From the NCBI GenBank assembly GCA_964459325.1, contig CAYWKU010000005.1, positions 1-64,000 on the forward strand: a stretch of DNA of 64,000 bases, read 5' to 3'. Positions 9,547 through 17,781 of this stretch are shown here, in pieces. The notes under the pieces were generated by a model. It did no database searches, was not told where the DNA came from, and saw only the letters and a program-made list of their open reading frames with translations. A program made the translations under genes and the position numbers. The first letter of the stretch is position 1. Every line of letters begins with the position of its first letter. Source of the DNA: CAYWKU01 sp964459325. GTDB lineage: Bacteria; RBG-13-61-14; CAYWKU01.

Positions 9547-10388
9547 CGTCTTCGCCCAAAGTAACCGCCTGCATAGTAACCTGGAACGGCAAAGACCTGC
9601 TGAAAAGACTTCTCGTTTCGCTGGATTCCGTCGAGTGGCCCGACCTTCACGTGATTGTGGTGGATAACGCCAGCAATGACGGCACTTCAAATATGATGGA
9701 GTCGGAATATCCCGGGGTTGAGTACATTTACCTGGAGCGAAACCTCGGATACAGCGCGGCCATCAACCGGGGCATCGAAAGCTCAATAGCGCGAGACGAC
9801 GATTATATATGGGTTTTCAATAACGACGTGGTGGTGACACCCGATTCGCTGAAGAAGCTGGTAGAGCTGATGGAAAGTGACCCCTGTCTCGGAGTGGCGG
9901 GGCCGCTGGTGCTTGATTACCGCACCGGTGCGGTTGCTCATGCGGGATACCGTATAAGCATGTGGACGGGAAGGATGAGGGAGTTGAGTCCGCTCGAAAG
10001 CGGCGAGCCTTACGAAGTGGATTCGGCTTTCGGATGCTCCAACCTGATAAGGACGGAAGTTATAAAGCAGGTGGGCGAATTCGACCCGGCCTATAACGTT
10101 TACTTTGATGAGACCGATTTCAACGTTCGAGTCAGGCAGAAAGGCTGGAAGGTGGCCATGTTGCCTGTCGCCGAAGTTTATCACGAGGAAAGCGCCACTA
10201 TGAACAGGTTTCTACTCAGGAAAGCGTGGCTTCTTTTGAGAAACCTGATAAGATTCGAGATTAAGAACGCGGGCGCGCACCGGTTGGTCGTATTCTTTCC
10301 GTATTTCCTGTTGATACATCTGCCGCAGTTCTTTTTGAGGGGGTTATATTACGTTTACTTAATTCGCCGGGGAAGACCCGTTTCATGA
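9543..10388 (+). CDS. Family 2 glycosyltransferase, rhamnosyltransferase-like
   Basis: 281 residues of the GT2 family: TACIVTWNGKDLL at the N-terminus, VVDNASNDGT (about 39-48), WVFNNDVVV as the DxD-type site and FDPAYNVYFDETDFNVR near the C-terminus. The NND variant and this closing motif are typical of the rhamnosyltransferase-like subgroup. A hydrophobic C-terminal segment suggests membrane association. The start is a GTG overlapping the previous stop (GTGA), and the stop overlaps the next ATG, so three genes in a row are translationally coupled. Donor and acceptor sugars cannot be told from sequence. Confidence 0.85.
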   Translation: MTSSPKVTACIVTWNGKDLLKRLLVSLDSVEWPDLHVIVVDNASNDGTSNMMESEYPGVEYIYLERNLGYSAAINRGIESSIARDDDYIWVFNNDVVVTPDSLKKLVELMESDPCLGVAGPLVLDYRTGAVAHAGYRISMWTGRMRELSPLESGEPYEVDSAFGCSNLIRTEVIKQVGEFDPAYNVYFDETDFNVRVRQKGWKVAMLPVAEVYHEESATMNRFLLRKAWLLLRNLIRFEIKNAGAHRLVVFFPYFLLIHLPQFFLRGLYYVYLIRRGRPVS

Positions 10389-12421
10389 ATAAGCGCTGGC
10401 TTGTATTCTGGATTATAATCGTGGGAGTAGTCGCTGTATTAGCCTACACGCCCGCCCTTGAGGCCCCGTTTCATTTCGACGATGAAGCCGGAATACTGAA
10501 AAATCCCTCCATGTGGAATGTCACCAACATCCTTGACGTAGTATCCTACAAGCCCGACCTTCCACGCCCGGTATTCAATATTACCCTGGCAACCGACGCA
10601 ACGCTCTACGGGCTTGAGCCCTATGGCTTTCATGTAACCAACCTGGTTGTCCATATTCTGTGCGCTCTTCTCGTTTGGTGGTTGGCCGTCGAGGTGCTCA
10701 GAGCTGCGGGCCGGGATACGAAAGCCTGCAATATGGTCGGAGTGGCGGCGGCGTTGGTTTTTGCAACTCACCCGGCGGCCAGCGAAACGGTGATATATAT
10801 ATGGAGCCGCTCCACCGGGTTGATGAGTCTGTTTCTGTTGGCCTCGTCAATTTTCTGGATTCGAGGAGCAAGGCAAAGCAGGAAAGCGCTCATAATCGGG
10901 AGCTTTTGTTTATACGCGCTTGCGATGGGGGCCAAGGAGGAGGCCGCTTTCTTTCCGGTGCTGCTTATCGCCTTTGAAACGACGCTTTTCGACAGGGATG
11001 AAAGGTGCCGCCGTTTGTGGTATACATTGCCATACTGGGTATTGCCTGTACTATTGCTGATTTTAAGGTGGCTGGTTGCAGGGGAGGGCCTGGATTTCGT
11101 TTCCTGGCGGGCCGGTAAGGGCGACGAGATGGCATGGGTGGCCCACCATCGGGGCATGTGGTCGCTTGTGCATTTACAATTCATCACCGAATGCAAGGTC
11201 TTTCTTTTTTACATCGGCAAATTTCTCTGGCCGATAAACTTGAGCGTGGATTACGGTATAGAGTTGGAATCCGGATTTCCGTCGGTAAAGGCTCTTTTGG
11301 GAGCGTTTCCGGTCATTGCCGTCATAGCGGTTTTCTTTTTACTTAGGAAAAATCGGCCCGAAATCTCGGTAACCATGGCTTTTTTGCTTTTGCCGATAGC
11401 GATATTTTTTATCGTGCCGGTATCCGACCTGATGGTGGACAGGCGCATGTATTTGCCGCTGGCCGGTTATTCCATCCTGACCGGTTGGGCGTTTGGAGCT
11501 TTGTATACGCACCGCCGCAAGTTTGTGGCGGTTGCGCTGGCGCTGGTGGTGATATGTATGGGATTGCTGGCCAACGAGCGGGCCCGGATATGGGAAAGCG
11601 AAATAAGCTTGTGGACAGATGCGGTGAGAGTTTCTCCCGAAAAGCTGCGCCCCCGGGCAGTGCTTGCAAGATACCTGTACAAAAAAGGCTACCTGGAAAG
11701 AGCGGTCAGTCAAAATCGCATGTTGATGCGGATGGAGCCGCTTTATACCACTCCCATTGTTAACATGGGGTTGATATACCTGCGCAGGGGAAACCTTGAG
11801 GCGGCGGAAAAATACTTCAAGGAAGCCGTCCGCATTCATCCCGGAGCGGACTTCACTGCCCATTACAACCTTGGCGTAGTTTACGAAAAGTCGGGTCGGT
11901 TGAACAAGGCCATGGAGCGTTACAGGAAAGCCATTGACATAAATCCCATGATGGCGACCGCCCATTTCAAGACAGGACTGATAGAATTCAAGAGCGGCAA
12001 TCCCCTCTCCTCGATTAAATATTTCCGTAACGCATTGGGAATCAATCCTTATTTTGCCCGGGCCCGCATGAACCTGGGAAACGCCCTGATGGACATCGGG
12101 AAAAAGAAGGAAGGCCTGATGCATCTCGAAAGAGCGGCCCGCGAAGCTCCCGAAAATCCGATGCTCCTGTACAACTTGGGAATGGGGTACCTGGAGGTGG
12201 GTAAAGTCGCCGAAGCGAAGGATGTATTGTCCGGGTCGGCTTCCATGGGGTTCATCCGGGCATATTTCGGATTGGCGATTGTCGAGAGGGCTCAAGGCGA
12301 TACCGGGGGAATGTGCAACGCCCTGCGGGTATTTATGAGAAAGGCCCGGCTCTCAGGGGATAAATCGTTGTCTCGGCTCGTAGAAGAAGCTTCGGGGATG
12401 CACAACTCCCGTTGCCGTTGA
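10385..12421 (+). CDS. TMTC-like membrane protein with TPR repeats
   Basis: 678 residues. The first 400 or so form a polytopic membrane domain with about ten hydrophobic segments. An acidic motif HFDDE sits in the first periplasmic loop, as in GT-C glycosyltransferases that use lipid-linked sugars. The rest is a TPR array (about 430-640; for example NLGVVYEKSGRLNKAMERYRKA-type repeats of 34 residues). This architecture matches the TMTC/DUF1736 class of proteins, in which the TPR part holds the acceptor. Likely role: sugar transfer to a protein or lipid on the outer face of the inner membrane. It overlaps the preceding glycosyltransferase by ATGA. Confidence 0.8.
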   Translation: MNKRWLVFWIIIVGVVAVLAYTPALEAPFHFDDEAGILKNPSMWNVTNILDVVSYKPDLPRPVFNITLATDATLYGLEPYGFHVTNLVVHILCALLVWWLAVEVLRAAGRDTKACNMVGVAAALVFATHPAASETVIYIWSRSTGLMSLFLLASSIFWIRGARQSRKALIIGSFCLYALAMGAKEEAAFFPVLLIAFETTLFDRDERCRRLWYTLPYWVLPVLLLILRWLVAGEGLDFVSWRAGKGDEMAWVAHHRGMWSLVHLQFITECKVFLFYIGKFLWPINLSVDYGIELESGFPSVKALLGAFPVIAVIAVFFLLRKNRPEISVTMAFLLLPIAIFFIVPVSDLMVDRRMYLPLAGYSILTGWAFGALYTHRRKFVAVALALVVICMGLLANERARIWESEISLWTDAVRVSPEKLRPRAVLARYLYKKGYLERAVSQNRMLMRMEPLYTTPIVNMGLIYLRRGNLEAAEKYFKEAVRIHPGADFTAHYNLGVVYEKSGRLNKAMERYRKAIDINPMMATAHFKTGLIEFKSGNPLSSIKYFRNALGINPYFARARMNLGNALMDIGKKKEGLMHLERAAREAPENPMLLYNLGMGYLEVGKVAEAKDVLSGSASMGFIRAYFGLAIVERAQGDTGGMCNALRVFMRKARLSGDKSLSRLVEEASGMHNSRCR

Positions 12422-12453
12422 ATCATCGCCCCCGTTATGTAATCCTAATATGT

Positions 12454-12969
12454 ATGGCGATAAAGAGAAAAAAGAAGAAGGTTCCAAAGGTTAAAAGGGT
12501 TCTGGTGGCGGGTTGCAGAGTGGGAGCGCAGTGCCGCTATGACGGCTCGGTGGAATCCGACGAAAAGTTGCTGGAAAAAATCCGGAAGGAAGAATGGTTC
12601 GCCCGTCCGGTATGTCCCGAGATGCTCGGCGGGCTTTCCATCCCTCGCGACCCGGCCAATATAGTGGGCGGGGACGGTTTCGACGTGTGGGAAGGCAACG
12701 CCCGCGTTATAGACAGCAGGGGCAGGGACATAACCAACGCATACAAAAGGGGTGCGCGGGAATGCCTGACCATCGCAAAATCCATCGGAGCCACGGAGGC
12801 TTACCTGAGGGAGCGGAGCCCTTCCTGTGGGGTGAACGTCATTGTGGACGAAGAGGGCAATGAGCGCGAGGGCGCCGGTGTGCTCACGGCGCTTCTGGAA
12901 TCGGAAGGGATAGAGGTTCTGGTTTACGAGGAAGACGAGGAAGACGAGGAAGACGAGGAGGAGGAATAA
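12454..12969 (+). CDS. DUF523 family protein with acidic tail
   Basis: 171 residues from the ATG at 12454. The body matches DUF523: a Cys-containing start VAGCRVGAQCRYDG, VCPEMLGGLSIPR, then DITNAYKRGA and the conserved ERSPSCGV. The conserved cysteines suggest metal or Fe-S binding, but no function is established. The N-terminus is Lys-rich and the C-terminus is a run of Glu/Asp made by a 9-base tandem repeat, neither usual for the family. No good ribosome binding site precedes 12454; a TTG at 12412 inside the upstream gene would add 14 residues. It starts 32 bases after the TMTC-like gene. Confidence 0.75.
   Translation: MAIKRKKKKVPKVKRVLVAGCRVGAQCRYDGSVESDEKLLEKIRKEEWFARPVCPEMLGGLSIPRDPANIVGGDGFDVWEGNARVIDSRGRDITNAYKRGARECLTIAKSIGATEAYLRERSPSCGVNVIVDEEGNEREGAGVLTALLESEGIEVLVYEEDEEDEEDEEEE
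12928..12954 (+). repeat. Nine-base tandem repeat (GAGGAAGAC x3)
   Basis: Three perfect copies of GAGGAAGAC encode Glu-Glu-Asp triplets at the C-terminus of the DUF523 protein, continued by GAG/GAA codons up to the stop. Copy-number change would stay in frame and only lengthen the acidic tail. Confidence 0.9.
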
Positions 12970-13009
12970 GTTAGCCGAAATCAGGCATTTATACGCAGCA
13001 GGCTAACTT
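12968..13009 (+). terminator. Inverted repeat after the DUF523 gene, possible terminator
   Basis: AAGTTAGCC (12968-12976) is the exact reverse complement of GGCTAACTT (13001-13009), with a 24-base loop, starting within the stop codon of the DUF523 gene. Only a short T-run follows, so it is a weak intrinsic terminator at best; it could also be a regulator site before the deacetylase gene. Confidence 0.35.
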
Positions 13010-13068
13010 TCCGATAACATGGGGCGCCGGATTTGCCTCCCCGCCGTGTTTATGTCATTTTATCTGCC

Positions 13069-14139
13069 ATGAGTGCAAACCGGAAAAATAGTGACGGTGT
13101 ACCGGTAGGTATTGTCAGGGACGATATTTTCATCGAGCATAAGACCGATTCCTACCATCCCGAAAACCCTAAACGGCTGGAACAGATATACAAAATGCTG
13201 GACGAATGGTCCGACGGCCCCGAGTTGTTCCGGGTACCTCTCCGGCAGGCAGAACGCGGGGAACTGGAGCGGATTCACTCCTCCCATCACGTGGATACGA
13301 TAGCCAATACAGCCAACATGGAGAGGTTTCATCTGGATGGAGATACGCCCACTTCGTCCAGAAGTTACGAAGCGGCTTTGTACGCTGCGGGTTCCAGCAT
13401 AGAAATGGTGGACCATCTCCTGGACGGCAAAATATCGTCCGGCTTTGCGCTGGTTCGTCCTCCGGGACATCATGCCGAGGCCGACCGGGCTATGGGCTTC
13501 TGCCTGTTTAACAACATTGCCGTTTCCGCCGCCCACGCCCGGGACGTGAGAGGGTTGGAGAAAATCCTTATCGTCGACTGGGACTTGCACCATGGAAACG
13601 GCACCCAGCATTCGTTTTACGCAGACAAAAGGGTGTTGTACTTCAGCGCTCACCAGTACCCGTATTATCCCGGAACCGGTCATTATCAGGAAGTCGGCCA
13701 GGGCGCCGGAGAGGGCTTCACTGTAAACGTTCCTCTGACCGCCGGACGGAGCGACGAAGATTACCTGTCGATATTCCGCGATATTCTGGAGCCTGTTGCC
13801 TCCGAGTTTCAACCTCAGCTGGTGATGGTTTCCGCCGGGTTCGATAATTACATGGACGACCCTCTTGGGCACATGGATGTAACGGTGGAAGGGTTCGCTA
13901 AAATGGCCGCTATTTTGAAAGGAATCGCCGATAAATATTGCGGTGGTAAAGTCCTCTACTTTTTGGAGGGTGGATATAACCTGCAAGGCTTGAGCGCCGG
14001 TGTGAAGAGGGTTCTGGAAGTACATAGCGGCATCAAAATACCGGAGGCGCCGAAGGAGATAGAGGGGTTGGATGAGCGCTTTTCAGAATACCTTTCAATG
14101 TTGAAATCGAATTTCAAAACTTACTGGAACTCCTTGTAA
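13069..14139 (+). CDS. Histone deacetylase superfamily hydrolase
   Basis: 356 residues of the arginase/deacetylase fold, class II HDAC-like. Visible active-site pieces: RPPGHHAE (the His-His charge relay), MGFCLFNN, the zinc site in VDWDLHHGNGTQ and the later Asp ligand in SAGFDNYMDDPLG, followed by FLEGGYN. Bacterial members deacetylate polyamines, acetoin-related or unknown acyl-amino substrates; which applies here cannot be told. The ATG at 13069 is used because it is the first one fitting family homology, but no clear Shine-Dalgarno sequence precedes it (a TTG at 13033 is the alternative). The stop overlaps the next ATG by one base. Confidence 0.88.
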   Translation: MSANRKNSDGVPVGIVRDDIFIEHKTDSYHPENPKRLEQIYKMLDEWSDGPELFRVPLRQAERGELERIHSSHHVDTIANTANMERFHLDGDTPTSSRSYEAALYAAGSSIEMVDHLLDGKISSGFALVRPPGHHAEADRAMGFCLFNNIAVSAAHARDVRGLEKILIVDWDLHHGNGTQHSFYADKRVLYFSAHQYPYYPGTGHYQEVGQGAGEGFTVNVPLTAGRSDEDYLSIFRDILEPVASEFQPQLVMVSAGFDNYMDDPLGHMDVTVEGFAKMAAILKGIADKYCGGKVLYFLEGGYNLQGLSAGVKRVLEVHSGIKIPEAPKEIEGLDERFSEYLSMLKSNFKTYWNSL

Positions 14140-16034
14140 TGCACAGGTTTACTATACTTACCGTCGGCGCATTATTGTGCCTCGCGCTTGTTTGCGCCTG
14201 TGAAACCGGCGACGAGGATGACCCTGGTACGCCCAAAAATTTCCGTTTCATTTGTGATTCAAACATTCCCGCAAATTCTTGTAATTCTCCGAACACCCGC
14301 CTTTTGGCCTGGACGGCATCGGGAGATGACGGTGATGACGGGAGGGCCATCCAGTATGACATCCGCTGGGCCCTAAAGGCCATGACCGACACGGTATATG
14401 AAAGTGCGCATGAGTTTAAGGGCGAACCGGAACCGCGTTCTTCCGGGGCTAAGGAAGTGCTTTTCCTACCCAGGCTTCATCCCGGCGAGGACCTTTCATT
14501 CGGAATTCAGGCTCTAGATGAAGTTGCGCGTAAAAGCGAAATAGCAAAAACAGATATGGTGAAATTGGACTTTATCGAGTCCGGGCTTGACGGCTCGGAT
14601 AGTTCAGCTTCGAGCACGGTTCATTCGGACTCGGACTATGGCGCAACCACGGCTTTACTGGATAACATAGACGGGCGGGCCAAGGCGGATGTGGCCGTAG
14701 GTGCGCCCGGAGCGGTGAGTCCGTTTACCGGAGAGAACGGCGGCTCGGTGAGCGTTTTTCTGGCGATTTCCCGTGGAAACTTAATGTCAGGAAACGGCGA
14801 TTATCCCGCGGCCGGCTCGATTGGTCCCGCTACTGTTATATATGGAGATGCGACTGATGACGGATTTGGAGAGGCCATAAACGGGCGCAGTGATTTCAAC
14901 GGCGACGGGGTAAAAGATTTCGTGGTAGGCGCTCCCGGTGCGGACATGGTTTACGTGTTTTTCGGGGGGTCAAAGGGACGGCTCAAACTCAGTGCTCTCG
15001 AAAGGCTGCCGGATACTCCGGTAGCGGAAAGAGCTTCCAGCGTTGCGGATGTGATAATTAAAGGGCCTCTCGGCTCATCCTTCGGGCATTCTGTTGCACT
15101 GGTAGGCAACGTAAACGGTGTCAAAGGAAGCGAACTGGTAATCGGCGCCCCTGCGATAAACGCTCCTTCCACAGTAAACAAAGCTTATATTTTTTATGGT
15201 GGTTTGAAAGACGATTATGCAATAAACGGAACTTCCCCGGTGACGGTGGATATAAGCGCCGGCGATATGGCTGACTGGGAGCTGGAAGGCCCGGCAGGCA
15301 GCGGGTTCGGTAAATCCGTCGCGCGTATCTACAACCTGGATGGAATTGGAAGGGATGAGATAGCTATCGGGGCCCCTGCTATTGAAAACGTGTTCGTCTT
15401 TTACGGCGGTACCCGTTCCGGGCTTTCCATAGATTTTACCGCTACAGGCGGGTGGCTTTGGACATATAACGGTTCCAATTACGACCTCCTGTTGCAGGGC
15501 CCGGTGGGTACCGGATTCGGGGAGGTGCTGGGTGGCAGGGGAAACCCTGCCGGCAATCTCGGCTCCATCGTCGTAGGAGCACCTGGTGCAGGAAAGGTAT
15601 ACGTCATTCACGGTGGGGAAAATGGGGCGTTGAGTTTTCCGACCGCGAGTTCCAGGTTGTATGACGTAGTCAATGGTGCTGATTGGACAATGTCCTCCAC
15701 GGTGTCAAAGCCCCCCTACGCCGGCTTCGGTAAATCCATTTCCATGCAAACCGATTTGGACGGCAATGGGCGTGTTGACATACTGGTGGGAGCACCGGAT
15801 GCGGATAGCGAAAAGGGCGCCGTTTTTGCTTTTTACAGCAAGTCAGATACACCTTCGGAACGCAGTTCCTCCGATGCGGATTATAAGTTTTATGGAAAGA
15901 CGAACGGCGCGCGTTTCGGAGCGTCCGTCAGCGGGATATTCAATCCCGTAACGCATTCCGGACTGTTATATGCCCAGTTCGATGACTTCATCGTCGGAGC
16001 GCCCGGAGCTAATGAAGCGGTGGTAAAGTACTGA
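14139..16034 (+). CDS. FG-GAP repeat lipoprotein
   Basis: 631 residues. The signal peptide ends in a lipobox (VCAC, Cys about 21), followed by an acidic stretch and a Ser/Asn/Cys-containing segment. Residues 40-150 look like a fibronectin-type domain (YDIRWALKA, DLSFGIQALDE). From about 180 to the end there are five or more FG-GAP units with the pattern GxGFGxSV...GDGxxDxxVGAP, each carrying a calcium-binding-like Asp-rich loop. These build a beta-propeller as in the integrin alpha head. Likely a cell-surface or periplasmic adhesion or binding protein; ligand unknown. The TAATG junction couples it to the deacetylase, and the next gene (a cyclophilin) overlaps it. Confidence 0.85.
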   Translation: MHRFTILTVGALLCLALVCACETGDEDDPGTPKNFRFICDSNIPANSCNSPNTRLLAWTASGDDGDDGRAIQYDIRWALKAMTDTVYESAHEFKGEPEPRSSGAKEVLFLPRLHPGEDLSFGIQALDEVARKSEIAKTDMVKLDFIESGLDGSDSSASSTVHSDSDYGATTALLDNIDGRAKADVAVGAPGAVSPFTGENGGSVSVFLAISRGNLMSGNGDYPAAGSIGPATVIYGDATDDGFGEAINGRSDFNGDGVKDFVVGAPGADMVYVFFGGSKGRLKLSALERLPDTPVAERASSVADVIIKGPLGSSFGHSVALVGNVNGVKGSELVIGAPAINAPSTVNKAYIFYGGLKDDYAINGTSPVTVDISAGDMADWELEGPAGSGFGKSVARIYNLDGIGRDEIAIGAPAIENVFVFYGGTRSGLSIDFTATGGWLWTYNGSNYDLLLQGPVGTGFGEVLGGRGNPAGNLGSIVVGAPGAGKVYVIHGGENGALSFPTASSRLYDVVNGADWTMSSTVSKPPYAGFGKSISMQTDLDGNGRVDILVGAPDADSEKGAVFAFYSKSDTPSERSSSDADYKFYGKTNGARFGASVSGIFNPVTHSGLLYAQFDDFIVGAPGANEAVVKY

Positions 16035-16639
16035 TGAAGCGTTACGTGAAGCTTTTGGTTGCGATAATGGTCGTAGCGCTTACCGTTGCGGCTTCCCCGA
16101 AGGAGCTGGACGGGCCGCCGCCGGTGCTGGTTAAGCCGGGGGTTGATTACATCGCCGCCGTCCAGACGAGCAAGGGCACTTTCTATATCGACTTGTTTGA
16201 AAAAGACGCCCCCCGTACCGTCAGTAACTTTATTTACCTGGCCCGAAATAAATTCTTCAACGGCCTCATTTTTCACAGGGTGGTTCCCGGACACGTTATT
16301 CAGGGCGGTGACCCGCTCGGCACGGGCCACGGCGACGCCGGTTATACCATCCCCTTCGAGAAATCGCCTCACGAGCACCTGGAGGGCAGCGTGGGCATGG
16401 CCCGCTCGGGTGACGATATGGACAGCGCCTCCAGCCAGTTTTACGTCTGCCTGCAACCGAGGCCGTTTCTTGACGGGAAGTACACCGTGTTCGGTCGCGT
16501 TTACAAGGGAATGGACGTGGTGCAGAAAATAGGGAAAGTGAAAACCGACGGTTCCGAAAAGCCTCTAAAGCCCGTTTATATTCACAGGGTAATCATACAC
16601 GAGATGGAAGCGGACGAATCCGGGGATAAGTCGGAATGA
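16034..16639 (+). CDS. Exported cyclophilin-type peptidyl-prolyl isomerase
   Basis: 201 residues with an N-terminal signal peptide (hydrophobic 7-20), so a periplasmic prolyl isomerase that helps fold exported proteins. The cyclophilin core begins near residue 36: TSKGTFYIDLFEKDAP, then the active-site block LIFHRVVPGHVIQGGDP with the catalytic Phe-His-Arg, GSVGMARSG, SSQFYVCL and KYTVFGRV. Length and motif order are normal for a bacterial cyclophilin. It starts at the stop codon of the FG-GAP gene (TGATG) and overlaps the next cyclophilin gene (ATGA). Confidence 0.92.
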   Translation: MKRYVKLLVAIMVVALTVAASPKELDGPPPVLVKPGVDYIAAVQTSKGTFYIDLFEKDAPRTVSNFIYLARNKFFNGLIFHRVVPGHVIQGGDPLGTGHGDAGYTIPFEKSPHEHLEGSVGMARSGDDMDSASSQFYVCLQPRPFLDGKYTVFGRVYKGMDVVQKIGKVKTDGSEKPLKPVYIHRVIIHEMEADESGDKSE

Positions 16640-17184
16640 TTGTTTTCAGGCGATTTATCATATTATCCGTTATTCTTGGGCTGCTCGCGCCGGGCGCCTG
16701 TGAGTCCAATAAAAATAGATACCCCAGGGCAGTGGTTGAAACGGAGAAAGGTGAGTTTACAATTACGCTCTATCCGGCCAAGGCGCCGAACACGGTGGAG
16801 AACTTTATAGACCTGGCTGACAGCGGATTTTATGACGGGTTGATTATCAGCAGGGTGGTAAAAGGGAAGGTTATTCAGGGAGGGGGACCTCTTCCGGACG
16901 GCTCGGGGGGGCCGGGTTATTTGATAGCCGCCGAGCCCAACGATTTGAAAAACGTCGAGGGCGCCGTGGGCATGGTTCACGCGAGAGACCGCAACAGTGC
17001 CGGGAGTCAGTTTTATATCTGTCTTAAAAGATTGCCAGGCCTGGATGAAGAGTATACCGTTTTCGGAAAGGTCACTGATGGGATGAATGTGTTGCATAAA
17101 ATAGGAGAAGTGCCGGTAGACGATAAGAAACATCCACTTGAACCCATCCATACCCTGGATATCGAGATTCAGCGCCCGGAGTGA
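16636..17184 (+). CDS. Cyclophilin-type lipoprotein with altered active site
   Basis: 182 residues. The N-terminus is a lipoprotein-like signal (APGAC, Cys about 22). The cyclophilin core follows: TEKGEFTITLYPAKAPNTVENF, VIQGGGP, GAVGMVHA, SAGSQFYICL and EYTVFGKV. The active-site block reads LIISRVVKG where the upstream paralogue has LIFHRVVPG, so the usual Phe-His of the catalytic Phe-His-Arg is Ile-Ser while Arg is kept. Isomerase activity may be weak; a peptide-binding or chaperone role is possible. It arose probably by tandem duplication and is coupled to its neighbour by ATGA. Confidence 0.85.
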   Translation: MIVFRRFIILSVILGLLAPGACESNKNRYPRAVVETEKGEFTITLYPAKAPNTVENFIDLADSGFYDGLIISRVVKGKVIQGGGPLPDGSGGPGYLIAAEPNDLKNVEGAVGMVHARDRNSAGSQFYICLKRLPGLDEEYTVFGKVTDGMNVLHKIGEVPVDDKKHPLEPIHTLDIEIQRPE

Positions 17185-17190
17185 GACGGG

Positions 17191-17775
17191 ATGTCCCGAT
17201 TCCGTTGTGTATACGGTCTTTTGCTGGCTTTTGCGCTTCCGGGCTTGTTGGCCGTTGTCCCCGCCCCGACCAAGATTGCTCCCGAAGTCCCCGACCCCAG
17301 CCGCGTTGAAGAGGTAAAAATGCGATTTGCGGAGGCAAGCAGTGTTTTAAGGCCCCAATTGGGTCGCAGGCCCAAGGACTACTTTTCGCCGCGCAAGGCC
17401 ATAGATTCGAACTGGGATACATGCTGGTCGGAAGGCGCTGAGGGTCCAGGGGACGGGGAATGGATTAAGGTGTTGTGGCTTACGAGGGAGGCACCGAGTT
17501 ACGTGGGCATTTTGCCGGGATGGGCCAAAACTCATGCCCGGTGGAAAAACAACCCTCGGCTCAAGACTGTGGAGATAGTGCTTTCCAACGGTTTCGAGGG
17601 CGTGGCTCACTTGAAGGATGAAAAGAAGTTGCAGTTTTTCAGGCTCAAAAACCGGCAACCCGCCGAATGGCTTCAGATAAAAATCAGGGAAGTGTATCCG
17701 GGGGAGCGCTTTGAAGACGCTTCCGTCGGCGAGATAAAGGTTTTCAGGAAGAAGCCTTCCCAAAAGGAAAAGTAG
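17191..17775 (+). CDS. Exported discoidin-like (NADase-type glycan-binding) domain protein
   Basis: 194 residues with a signal peptide (about 6-22). The rest resembles a small F5/8-type-C (discoidin) beta-sandwich of the kind named NADase-type glycan-binding domain: ASSVL near residue 50, KAIDSNWDTCWSEG (about 69-82), GEWIKVLW, VGILPGWAK, RLKTVEIVLSNG and WLQIKIREVYPG, closing with VGEIKVF. No enzymatic domain is attached, so it is a stand-alone binding protein, target unknown. It is the last gene of the long rightward block and converges on the CoA-transferase gene with a six-base gap. Confidence 0.7.
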   Translation: MSRFRCVYGLLLAFALPGLLAVVPAPTKIAPEVPDPSRVEEVKMRFAEASSVLRPQLGRRPKDYFSPRKAIDSNWDTCWSEGAEGPGDGEWIKVLWLTREAPSYVGILPGWAKTHARWKNNPRLKTVEIVLSNGFEGVAHLKDEKKLQFFRLKNRQPAEWLQIKIREVYPGERFEDASVGEIKVFRKKPSQKEK

Positions 17776-17781
17776 TGATTA

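Noticed and set aside
4610..12954. CRISPR-like or regulatory tandem repeats
   Set aside because: The repeats at 4610 and 12928 are short, in frame and inside coding sequence; there are no spacers and no cas genes.
13060..14025. Leftward 321-codon open frame
   Set aside because: Antisense to the deacetylase gene, whose catalytic motifs are intact on the plus strand.
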